Below, piece by piece: positions 22,655-29,963 of a stretch of 42,021 bases of DNA. The DNA comes from a virus, in the IMG/VR virus record IMGVR_UViG_3300044904_000043, positions 1 through 42,021 of that record; one strand, written 5' to 3'. Position 1 is the first letter of the stretch. Every line of letters begins with the position of its first letter. Under the pieces are notes generated by a model that was not told the DNA's origin, searched no databases, and saw nothing but the letters and a program-made list of their open reading frames with translations. A program made the position numbers and the translations under genes.

Positions 22655-23665
22655 CTACGCGGCGGTGAAGATGGCGGCGTAGTCCGCGATTCCGTTGATC
22701 AACGTCGCCTGGATCGGCGCGTCGGCGTTGCTCTGGTAGTAGGCCTGGAAGTCGACGGTGAGCTTCTTCGCGCCGGGGGTAGCCGGCGTGCCCGGCGCGG
22801 CCGCCAGCGCCAGGAGCACTTCGTTCATCAGGAACGTGAGCGTGTGGCCAGCGGTCATGCTGACCAGGTCGAGCTCGAGGGTCGTCGCCGCACCGGGGGC
22901 GCCGGCGGCGCTCATCGCGAGCAGACGCAGGGCGTCGGCGTCGTCCCAGATCCCCTGGAGGCTGCCGGAGATCGTGAAGTTGCCGAAGCTGATGAAAGCA
23001 CCGTAGCGGTTGCCGTCGAGGACCTGCTCGACCGTGACCGCGCGCACGATGCTGAGGTTGAGTTGCTGGACGACACCGCTGAGGGTGCCCCCGATCTTCG
23101 CCTTCGACCCGAAGAGGTCGTAGCGAGAGGTCAGGTAGGTCGCCGGCGTCGCGGCGACCGACGTCGCACCGTTCAGCGCCGGTGGACCGCCGACCAGGCC
23201 GACCAGGTCGGCGGTGATCGTCGCCTTCGCCGGGTTCTTCTGGACCTGGAGGGTGATGCCTTTGACGGCGCACCCTGGGATCACGTCGAACTTGCTGACG
23301 CCGGTGTTGCCGAGCTCGACGCCGAACGACTCGGGGTCGGCCGACGCCACTTCGAAGACGTGGCTGTACGGGTCGGCCGAGCCGCTCTTGGTGTAGGCCG
23401 CGAGCAAGAGTTTCAGCCAGAGGCCAACGCCCACCTCGTCGATCGGCACCACGACGTTGCCGTCGGCCAGCAACACATCGCGACCCGGCTGCGCGGGCTT
23501 CGGCGAGCCGTTGATCTCGAAGCGCGGCTGGATGGCCGTCTCGTGCAGATCGAAGGTCCGGCTCATCAGGGGCATGACGTGCCCCGCCGGAGTCGTCGGC
23601 TTCGTGCCCCGCGTGAGTTCCTTCCACAGCATGATGCGGTCGTACGTTCCTTGTCTGATGGCCAT
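22655..23665 (-). CDS. Major tail tube protein
   Basis: A 336-residue beta-rich protein starting MAIRQGTYDRIMLWKELTRG. The order (connector, terminator, tube, chaperones, tape measure) and the repeated beta segments identify the subunit that stacks into the tail tube. Its length suggests the tube fold plus an extra surface domain. The stop of the preceding gene (TAA) is joined directly to its ATG. GGAGGAG is the ribosome site and is suited to high expression. Confidence 0.88.
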   Translation of the reverse strand: MAIRQGTYDRIMLWKELTRGTKPTTPAGHVMPLMSRTFDLHETAIQPRFEINGSPKPAQPGRDVLLADGNVVVPIDEVGVGLWLKLLLAAYTKSGSADPYSHVFEVASADPESFGVELGNTGVSKFDVIPGCAVKGITLQVQKNPAKATITADLVGLVGGPPALNGATSVAATPATYLTSRYDLFGSKAKIGGTLSGVVQQLNLSIVRAVTVEQVLDGNRYGAFISFGNFTISGSLQGIWDDADALRLLAMSAAGAPGAATTLELDLVSMTAGHTLTFLMNEVLLALAAAPGTPATPGAKKLTVDFQAYYQSNADAPIQATLINGIADYAAIFTAA

Positions 23666-23881
23666 TTACTCCTCCTCTGCGGCTTTCGTCCGCGTGTCGG
23701 CGGTCGCGAGCGGCTCGACGTCGGCGACGCGACGCAGCTCCTCCACCTGACGGTCGTCGAGCTCGACGGGCTCGCTCGGTTGGTTGAGGTGGAGCGTGAG
23801 GTTGCGCGGTCCATGCCCAAGACAGAAGGACCGCTCTTCCCCCGCCGCTCCGTTGACGAGCGTGACGGTGTATAGCGCCAT
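23666..23881 (-). CDS. Small tail-region protein, unknown
   Basis: A 71-residue protein with AAGGAGG before its ATG. It opens with a short beta part (MALYTVTLVNGAAGEERSF) and ends in an acidic helix (VEELRRVADVEPLATADT). No family was recognised. It stands directly before the tail tube gene and could be an assembly partner or a small structural protein. Confidence 0.65.
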   Translation of the reverse strand: MALYTVTLVNGAAGEERSFCLGHGPRNLTLHLNQPSEPVELDDRQVEELRRVADVEPLATADTRTKAAEEE

Positions 23882-23890
23882 GGCGCCTCC

Positions 23891-24313
23891 TTAAACGCTT
23901 CGTTGGTGGGTGATCGTGGCGGCATAGAGCCGGCACGAGCCGATGTAGCCGACGTTCTTGATCCCTGAAAGCTCGAGCATGCTGCAGCCGACATCCGGCC
24001 GGAGTCCGGCAATCGGACAGAGCGCCGCGGCGACGTCCGCGAAAATCTGTTGCGCCAGGCTCGCATCACCGATTTGCCCAGGGACCAGCAGTTCGAGTTG
24101 CCACGTCCAGGTCTCGTCCTGGTGGACGGAGCCGAGTTCTTCGTTGGGTGCGTACGTGGTTTCGTCCCAGTAGAAGTTGAAGCAGAGGCCCGACGCCTGT
24201 TGTGCCAGCTCGATCGCGGCCTGCTCCGAGATGTCGTTCTCGAGGCGCACGTCCGGGAGCGTCTCGGCGATCGCCGCCGTGATCACGTCGCGGATCGTGT
24301 CGTGCGCGCTCAT
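23891..24313 (-). CDS. Tail terminator-like protein (tail completion)
   Basis: A 140-residue alpha/beta protein starting MSAHDTIRDVITAAIAETL. Its place between the Mu-G-like protein and the tail tube, its size, and the opening helix followed by beta strands fit the tail terminator/completion group (lambda U-like), which caps the tube and joins it to the head. It overlaps the previous gene by ATGA. The family call rests mostly on gene order. Confidence 0.65.
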   Translation of the reverse strand: MSAHDTIRDVITAAIAETLPDVRLENDISEQAAIELAQQASGLCFNFYWDETTYAPNEELGSVHQDETWTWQLELLVPGQIGDASLAQQIFADVAAALCPIAGLRPDVGCSMLELSGIKNVGYIGSCRLYAATITHQRSV

Positions 24314-24834
24314 GGGACCATCACCTGCTCGGTGTAGGTGGTCAGCTCCGCGATCTTCTCAGGGGGGATCCCGACAAAGCCGCGCGCCGGCATGGCCTGA
24401 GCCGGCCGCAGCCGGGGCCGCGATTCCTTCTTGAACCCTCTGGGGGTCGAGCGCATGTAGGTCCGACGCTTCTTCGCCTGCACGCCGTAGAGATGAATCA
24501 GGGCGAGACCGATCTGGCTGGCCTGAACGTTGAGGAACGCCGTCGCCCCGGCGGGCGTGAGCTGGTACCCGGAGACGAGGGCGCCTTCGAGCTGACCGCT
24601 CCGCACCAGGAGCGATTTGAAGCCCTTGTCGCGCACCGTTGCCGCGGCCGGGGGTGCCCACGCCGTATCCCGCATCGGGTCGGCCTTCGTCCCGAAGGAG
24701 CCGTGAGCCTCCGTGAGCAGCTCGTCGGCCGCCTTCGCGGCGACCTTCTCGACGCCGGTCGTCGCGAGGTTCTGCTCGAGCTGCTGCAGCATCGCGTTGG
24801 CCTCGGAGGGGTCGTAGACGACTTGCCAGCCCAT
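24310..24834 (-). CDS. Virion morphogenesis protein, Mu G / HK97 gp10-like
   Basis: A 174-residue protein of the phage virion morphogenesis group. The typical SLLVRSGQLEGALVSGY segment and the closing MPARGFVGIPPEKIAE motif are both present; the latter is a hallmark of the Mu G and gp10-type family. It acts at the head-tail joint or in tail completion. ATG at 24834 overlaps the connector stop by one base. Confidence 0.85.
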   Translation of the reverse strand: MGWQVVYDPSEANAMLQQLEQNLATTGVEKVAAKAADELLTEAHGSFGTKADPMRDTAWAPPAAATVRDKGFKSLLVRSGQLEGALVSGYQLTPAGATAFLNVQASQIGLALIHLYGVQAKKRRTYMRSTPRGFKKESRPRLRPAQAMPARGFVGIPPEKIAELTTYTEQVMVP

Positions 24835-25856
24835 CAGACCACCACCTGGTGCCGGTAGTTCGCCACCTTGGCGAGGATCGCGTCCGGCGGGGGAACCTGC
24901 CCCTTGAAGCCGCCGGCGCCGATGTAGAGCTGGTCGCCGGTGTGGACGTAGTGGTAGCGCACGAGTTCGCGGACCGCGACGCGCAGAGGGCCCGGGACTA
25001 CGCCCGCGATGCCCGTGAGCGTCACCAACCCCGACTTTCCGGCCACCTGGCTCGTGATCTTCACCCGGTAGTACGCTTTCACGAGGGATGGGATCGTGAC
25101 GTGGTCCATTCGGCCGGCCGTCACGACGTCCGTGGCATGCACCGGCGCCTCGTCAGACCAGTCGGCCTCATCCGCCCCGTAGACGGTCCACGCGATGGCG
25201 TTGCCGGCCACCTCGACGGCGTAGCGGACAGCGCTGGTGGCGGCCGCCGCCACGACCGAGGCGGCGATCGCCGCCTCGGCGTCGGCGCTCGCCTGCACCG
25301 CCGGTGCGATGGCGGCCGCGTAGCCCCCGGTGAACTGCACCTCAAGGCACGCCTGCCGGCGCAGGGGCGACGGCCAGAGAACGCCGTCGCGGAGGAGGAT
25401 GCGCCCGGGGTCCTCGCCGGCGAGCGCCACCCAGTAGTCGGTAGTGGGATCCATCAGGACCATTGTGCCGTCCACGAGGGTGGCCGTGACCGACTGGACG
25501 GACACCAAGGGCGGCAGCGGGAGGTAGACCTCGCGGCGCAGGAGTTGCATGAACCCCTGGCGCCAGACGCCTGGGAGCGCGTGGTAGTGCCTGCGGTACC
25601 CGTCCTGGTCGCGGCTCCAGTCGATCAGGTCCTCCAGGTCGAGGGTGGCGACGCAGGGGCCGATGATCATCGCGCGCTCGAGGTCGTTCTCCAGGAACTG
25701 CCGCTGGTCGGTGATCAGCTCCCGGATCCTCTCCTTCGCGGCCGCGTTCGGCGTCCCGGCAGTGTCGCCAATCGAGACCCCGGCCCAGTCCATGAGCACG
25801 TCGTCCATGAGGATCGGCTCGACGGCCGGCTCGGCGGTCCGGTGGAACGTGATCAC
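24834..25856 (-). CDS. Head-tail connector (gp6/gp8-like) with inserted beta domain
   Basis: A 340-residue connector. Residues 1-175 show the gp6/gp8 plan: helical segments (IRELITDQRQFLENDLERAM), then beta strands ending in ACLEVQFTGGYAA. The usual closing helix (VPGPLRVAVRELVRYHYVHT) comes only after about 110 extra residues. This insert has an Ala-rich helix and a beta stretch (AWTVYGADEADWSDEAP, YYRVKITSQ) of the kind seen in decoration domains. The GTG start overlaps the previous stop (GTGA). The insertion makes it about twice the usual size and would place a domain at the neck or near the portal vertex. Confidence 0.78.
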   Translation of the reverse strand: MITFHRTAEPAVEPILMDDVLMDWAGVSIGDTAGTPNAAAKERIRELITDQRQFLENDLERAMIIGPCVATLDLEDLIDWSRDQDGYRRHYHALPGVWRQGFMQLLRREVYLPLPPLVSVQSVTATLVDGTMVLMDPTTDYWVALAGEDPGRILLRDGVLWPSPLRRQACLEVQFTGGYAAAIAPAVQASADAEAAIAASVVAAAATSAVRYAVEVAGNAIAWTVYGADEADWSDEAPVHATDVVTAGRMDHVTIPSLVKAYYRVKITSQVAGKSGLVTLTGIAGVVPGPLRVAVRELVRYHYVHTGDQLYIGAGGFKGQVPPPDAILAKVANYRHQVVV

Positions 25857-26074
25857 TTGCCTTTGCCCTTCGCCCTCCCACCCTCGGGCTCGACTTCGGC
25901 AGCTTCAACCGCGGCCCTGGCCCTCGGCGTCAGGTTCATGGTGGTCGCCTGGATCGGGTCGAGGATGTCGTAGTCGAGGCCATCGAGGGCAGACTCGTCC
26001 GAGACGATGAGGATGGCGCCGGCATGGACCACGCGCCTGGCGTCGGCCGACGTGTTGCGGATCTTGACCTTCAT
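25853..26074 (-). CDS. Small head-region protein, unknown
   Basis: A 73-residue protein starting MKVKIRNTSADARRVVHAGA with a good AGGAAGG site. A short beta domain is followed by a basic tail (GGRAKGKGK). Small proteins of this type lie before connector genes in many HK97-like phages, with unknown function. The stop overlaps the start of the connector gene. Confidence 0.65.
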   Translation of the reverse strand: MKVKIRNTSADARRVVHAGAILIVSDESALDGLDYDILDPIQATTMNLTPRARAAVEAAEVEPEGGRAKGKGK

Positions 26075-26090
26075 GGTGCCTTCCTTTCGC

Positions 26091-26762
26091 TCAGTAGCCC
26101 ACCCAAGTCGCCGTCACCGTGCCGCCCGAGATGGTCGTGGAGATTCGGGCCCTGACGGCGCCCAGCGAGGTCGTGATGTGGACGCAGTCGACCTTTGACG
26201 CTGCCGACCAGGGGACTGCCTGGACGACGGCCCAGGTCCCGGTATAGCCCGGGGTCCTGGCGGTCTCGATGCTCACGGCGCCCGCGCTGCAGCCGGCCGA
26301 CCACTCAATCCACACGGTGGAGTGGAAGATCGAGTTGCCGGTGTCGAAGACCAGGCCGCTGCCCGTGGTGGCTCCCGACTGGAGCGTCGCGCTGAGAGTC
26401 GTCAGGGAGGACAGCGCACTGGCGGCCGTCGGCGTCGGGGTGACCGTGGGCGTCGGCGTAATCGTCGGCGTCGGGGTGATTGTCGGCGTCCGGGTCGGCG
26501 TCTTGGTCGGGGTGATCGTCGGCGTGTTGGCCGGGGTCGGAGTCGTCGTCGGCGTCCTGTAGTACCAGGGCGTCGCCGTTGGCGTCGGCGTCTTGGTTGG
26601 TGTCTTCGTGACCGTCGGCGTGACAGTCGGCGTGATCGTCGCCGTGGCCGTGGGCGTGACTGTCGGCGTGTTCGTCGGGTTCACAGTCGGCGTCGCCGTC
26701 TGCGCAAGCACACTGCCGGCTGCGAGGATGGCCAGGACAGCCGCAAGGATCGTCTTCTTCAT
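26091..26762 (-). CDS. Exported TPT-linker protein with beta domain in the head block
   Basis: A 223-residue protein. The start [20 protein letters not shown] followed by Q is a model Sec signal peptide. Residues 22-115 are a near-pure threonine-proline linker (TPT repeats with interspersed V, I, K, N). Residues 118-223 form one beta domain ([40 protein letters not shown]) of the sort found in phage decoration proteins. GGAGG precedes the ATG. It lies between a probable decoration gene and the connector genes and behind a strong hairpin. A secreted protein in this place is unusual. Confidence 0.72.
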   Translation of the reverse strand: MKKTILAAVLAILAAGSVLAQTATPTVNPTNTPTVTPTATATITPTVTPTVTKTPTKTPTPTATPWYYRTPTTTPTPANTPTITPTKTPTRTPTITPTPTITPTPTVTPTPTAASALSSLTTLSATLQSGATTGSGLVFDTGNSIFHSTVWIEWSAGCSAGAVSIETARTPGYTGTWAVVQAVPWSAASKVDCVHITTSLGAVRARISTTISGGTVTATWVGY

Positions 26763-26780
26763 CGCAGCCTCCAAATCAAA

Positions 26781-26800
26781 GGGGGCGGTCGGCCGCCCCC
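26781..26800 (-). terminator. Hairpin/terminator before the exported TPT gene
   Basis: GGGGGCGG pairs perfectly with CCGCCCCC over a four-base loop. On the minus strand it is followed by TTTGATTTGG, a modest U-run. Located 17 bases after the stop of the probable decoration protein, it could stop part of the transcription so that capsid proteins are made in excess over downstream genes. Confidence 0.65.
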
Positions 26801-26817
26801 TTCAGGTTTTGATGTGC

Positions 26818-27231
26818 CTACGACTGCGCAGGCGCGTTCCGCGGGAAGGCGAGCACGGCGAAGGCCGCCAACGCGGCGCCCGTGCCGCCGTTGCCCGTGC
26901 AGCCGATCTGCAGGTACCGATGGAGGCCGACGTAGCCGATCGCGATGCACTTGTTGGCGTCGCCGGCGACCACGGCCTTGAAGCCGGTCAGGTCGCCGAG
27001 GATTTCGCCAGCCGGCACGTCGACGTAGTTGGTGTCGTCGTCGCATGCCTGGAGCGTCAGCGTCTGGCCGTCCGTGACGGAGCCGGCCTGGACGACCAGC
27101 ATCACCGCGTTGAAGCCGGAACGGTCGATCGAGACAGGCGTGACGTTGGCGCTGCCATTGAAGACCCCAGGCACGAATGCCGGGACCACCACCTGTTGGT
27201 GGAAGTTCTCAAACTCGGTGTACGGGTTCAT
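26818..27231 (-). CDS. Probable capsid decoration / minor head protein
   Basis: A 137-residue beta-rich protein starting MNPYTEFENFHQQVVVPAFV, with AAGGAGA before the ATG. It lies directly after the major capsid gene, between two strong hairpins. The middle (MLVVQAGSVTDGQTLTLQAC, DDDTNYVDVPAG) and the end (VGLHRYLQIGCTG) have the alternating pattern of a small beta-sandwich decoration protein. This place in the order often holds the decoration protein or head fibre. The call is based on position and composition. Confidence 0.7.
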   Translation of the reverse strand: MNPYTEFENFHQQVVVPAFVPGVFNGSANVTPVSIDRSGFNAVMLVVQAGSVTDGQTLTLQACDDDTNYVDVPAGEILGDLTGFKAVVAGDANKCIAIGYVGLHRYLQIGCTGNGGTGAALAAFAVLAFPRNAPAQS

Positions 27232-27251
27232 GTTTCATCTCCTTCGGGTTA

Positions 27252-27273
27252 GGGGGCCCGTCTCCGGGCCCCC
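27252..27273 (-). promoter_or_regulatory. Perfect GC hairpin after the major capsid gene
   Basis: GGGGGCCCG pairs with CGGGCCCCC over a four-base loop, 27 bases after the capsid stop. On the minus strand it is followed by TAACCC, with no U-run, so it is more likely an mRNA 3'-end protector or processing site than a terminator. With the hairpin at 26781-26800 it brackets the probable decoration gene. Confidence 0.6.
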
Positions 27274-27300
27274 GTTGGTTGCGTCAGTTCACTGCGCCAC

Positions 27301-28623
27301 TCAGCCGAGCTTGCAGCGCACGAAAGCCTCGGACAACACCGGCATCCCGTCGCCCGAGACGTTGGCGATGAGGCCGTCCTGGTTCGCCTCGGCGTACAGC
27401 TCGACCAGGCGCTGCACCTGCATGTTCAGGCCGTCGAGGATGTAGTAGAACGAGAAGTCCCCGAGCATCCCGACGTAGTCGCCGGAGCTGAAGGTGTTGG
27501 GGACGTATTCCGAGACGAAGACCGGAATGCCGTCGATCTTGTCCGGCTGGTCCCCGTTCGCCGGCTGCCACATGTACTCGCCGGTGCCGGCGCCCCCGAT
27601 GTTGGTGCGCAGGAGGGTGATCTGCGTCATCGCGTCGCGGTGGAAGAGCCACTTCGCCCTCGGGCGGTACTGCATCTTCAGCGCGCCGCGGCAGGTGCGC
27701 AGGCCGTCGTAGGTGATCGCCGTCGCACTGCCGCAGACGAAGTCGCGCGAGGTCGGGATCCCCTCGTTGCTCGCCACGAACAGCCCGAGCGGCTGCTTGA
27801 CGCCGGTGCCCAGGAGGTATGCCTTCTCCTGGGTGATGCCGATCTTGTACCCCAGGCGCTGGTACACGTAGGTCAGGATGTCGAAGCCGGGCATGTTCAG
27901 CAGGGTCTTCGAGATCTTGAGCCGCTTGCGGAAGGGGTTGCAGACGAGCTCGCGCATGCCGAACTTGAGCGAGGTGTCCTCGGTGATCGACGTCGGCAGC
28001 TCGATCGACCACTCCATGTCGTCGATGTCCGTCTCTCTGGAAACCTGGCCGGCGCTGCCACCCTCCCAGGTCTCGATCTTCGTGGCGAGTTGGCGGATGT
28101 AGACGAGGTTGTCGACAGCCGCGAGGATCCCCTGGATGACCGACATCGGCGGCCGAAGGTAGCCGCCGCGGGTCAGGTCGGTGACGTTGAGGGCGGCCTT
28201 GTACTCCGGCGAGAGCAGCGTTCCGGCGTCGGGCCCCAAGCGCCACCACGCGACGAACGCCCGGCCCTGGATGTCGTCCAGAACCTTGCGGTCGGGGCTG
28301 CCCTTGGGCACGGCATCGTAGCCGCCGCCTGCGAACGCCGCGAGCACCCGCTTCTCGACCGAAGCGGCCGTCAGCCCCCCGGGTTCCGAAACGCCGTGGT
28401 TGAATGCCGCGGGTTGGTCGAGTGCGCGCTCGATGACGTCCTGGCGGTCCAGGTTGTCGGCGGTGGCCTTGAGGCCCTCCGCATCCTTCATCATCGCCTC
28501 GTACTTGGCGAACTCCTCGGCGGTCTGGGCGCGCTTGTCCTTCACCGCGGGCTCGAGGAAGTCACGTCGGGCTTGGGCGACCAGCTCGGCGCGACGCTGC
28601 AACAGATCCATCTTGCGGTTCAT
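27301..28623 (-). CDS. Major capsid protein, HK97 fold
   Basis: A 440-residue protein of the HK97-type phage_capsid family. Residues 1-100 are a charged helical prodomain (MDLLQRRAELVAQARRDFLE and on) expected to act as the internal scaffold and be removed. The mature shell protein would begin near 100-115. Family-typical segments include ISKTLLNMPGFDILTYVYQR, GTGVKQPLGLFV and GIPVFVSEYVPN. The ATG at 28623 is one base after the protease stop, with GGAGACC upstream. Cleavage is probably by the S49-type protease encoded next to it. Confidence 0.94.
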   Translation of the reverse strand: MNRKMDLLQRRAELVAQARRDFLEPAVKDKRAQTAEEFAKYEAMMKDAEGLKATADNLDRQDVIERALDQPAAFNHGVSEPGGLTAASVEKRVLAAFAGGGYDAVPKGSPDRKVLDDIQGRAFVAWWRLGPDAGTLLSPEYKAALNVTDLTRGGYLRPPMSVIQGILAAVDNLVYIRQLATKIETWEGGSAGQVSRETDIDDMEWSIELPTSITEDTSLKFGMRELVCNPFRKRLKISKTLLNMPGFDILTYVYQRLGYKIGITQEKAYLLGTGVKQPLGLFVASNEGIPTSRDFVCGSATAITYDGLRTCRGALKMQYRPRAKWLFHRDAMTQITLLRTNIGGAGTGEYMWQPANGDQPDKIDGIPVFVSEYVPNTFSSGDYVGMLGDFSFYYILDGLNMQVQRLVELYAEANQDGLIANVSGDGMPVLSEAFVRCKLG

Positions 28624-28624
28624 G

Positions 28625-29962
28625 TCAGGTCTCCTTTTCGGTTTCGAGGTGGCGGGAGAGCCGCTCGAGCGTCTGCCCGTAGCCCTCCGGGGTTGCGGTC
28701 GCGGCGGCTGCCGCGACACGGTTTGCCTGCGACGCCCCGACCCCGAGGCGCGCCAGCGTTTCGTCCAGGGTCCCCACGCGATCGGCGAGGCCGACCGCGA
28801 CTGCTTCCTTCGCGCCTACCGTGCGCCCTTCGCCGTAGCCGCGGCCCACGACATCGGGGCTCGTGCGACGGTTGCGGGCAACGGCGGCGGTGAACATCCC
28901 GTACTTCTCGTCGACCATCTTCTGCAGGCTCGCCTTCGACTCCTCGGTCAGCGGGCCGAAGGGGCTGTGCTCGGCCTTGTACTTTCCGGCCGAGATGATG
29001 GTGTTCGTGACCCCCTTCTGCGCGGCCGCGCCGGACTGGTCGGTGTGCACGGCGTAGACCCCAATCGAGCCAACGTCGCCGCCAGGCGTGACGACGACCT
29101 CATCCGCCGCGCTCGCCAGCCAGTACGCCGCGCTCGCCATCACCGAGTTGGCGACGGCGATCAACGGTTTCGAGCCGCGCATCGCGTACATCGCCGAGGA
29201 CGCTTCGTCGATGCCGTAGGTGTTGCCCCCCGGCGAGTCAACGTCGAGCACAACCGCCGCGATGTTGGGATCGGACATCGCCGCACTCAGCGTGGCCATG
29301 AAGTCCTGCACGGAGGTCCCACAGAGGGCGCCCCGCTGCGCCAGGGGGCCGTACAGCGGGATAACGGCGACGCCCTTCCCCCCGGCAACTGGCGCCCGGC
29401 TGATCGACCTGGCGGCCTCGAAGTTGACCGCGACGCCCGAACCGCGGAGTTCGAGGGCCGCGAGCAGCTCGAGACCGCGCTCCGGCACGATCGCCCAAGC
29501 GGAGGCGGCGATCCAGTTCCAGAGGTTCGGGAAAGCCGCGGCGATTCTTCCTGCCCGGCCAGGCGCGAGCACCGCGACGTCCCTGGCGGCGAACTCCTCG
29601 CCGTCCTCGCCCTTGAAGTCCGGCGGTTGCTTGCCGGCGTCGCGGAGGTGGCCGGCCAGGTGGTCATACACGCCGCGCTTGTCGCCCATGGGAATGGTCG
29701 TTCCTCCGCGCGCGCCGTTGAGGACGCCGATGCCGCTGACGCAGGCCATCACGTTCGCCGCGCCGACCTCGCCGCCGTCCGCAACCATATGGTGGATGTA
29801 GCGAAAGGCATTCTTCTTCGTGGCGTCGCCCTCTGGGTCCTGCCAGGCGTACGCGCTCCGGTAGTAGGCCTCCGAGCCACCAAGCTTGAGCCGCGCCTCG
29901 TTGGCGGGACCATCCCAAGCGGTTTCGGTCGTTGCGGTCGTGTGCTTCGGAATTGCGGACAT
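28625..29962 (-). CDS. S49 (SppA-like) capsid maturation protease with N-terminal module
   Basis: A 445-residue protein. Residues 14-115 form a separate module (WDGPANEARLKLGG, FRYIHHMVADGG, GIGVLNGARGG) often seen in phage head proteases and portal-linked proteins. Residues 170-420 are an S49 serine protease: the oxyanion loop VDSPGG at 241-246, catalytic Ser277 in VMASAAYWLA, the GSIGVYAVHTD strand, and a candidate general-base Lys near AGKYKAEH at 325-332. It should process the capsid prodomain. The ATG follows the portal stop by one base and the capsid gene follows directly. Confidence 0.9.
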   Translation of the reverse strand: MSAIPKHTTATTETAWDGPANEARLKLGGSEAYYRSAYAWQDPEGDATKKNAFRYIHHMVADGGEVGAANVMACVSGIGVLNGARGGTTIPMGDKRGVYDHLAGHLRDAGKQPPDFKGEDGEEFAARDVAVLAPGRAGRIAAAFPNLWNWIAASAWAIVPERGLELLAALELRGSGVAVNFEAARSISRAPVAGGKGVAVIPLYGPLAQRGALCGTSVQDFMATLSAAMSDPNIAAVVLDVDSPGGNTYGIDEASSAMYAMRGSKPLIAVANSVMASAAYWLASAADEVVVTPGGDVGSIGVYAVHTDQSGAAAQKGVTNTIISAGKYKAEHSPFGPLTEESKASLQKMVDEKYGMFTAAVARNRRTSPDVVGRGYGEGRTVGAKEAVAVGLADRVGTLDETLARLGVGASQANRVAAAAATATPEGYGQTLERLSRHLETEKET

Positions 29963-29963
29963 G

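Noticed and set aside
22577-23875. Plus-strand open frame of about 430 codons opposite the tail tube gene
   Set aside because: Antisense shadow of a secure structural gene with no recognisable domain.
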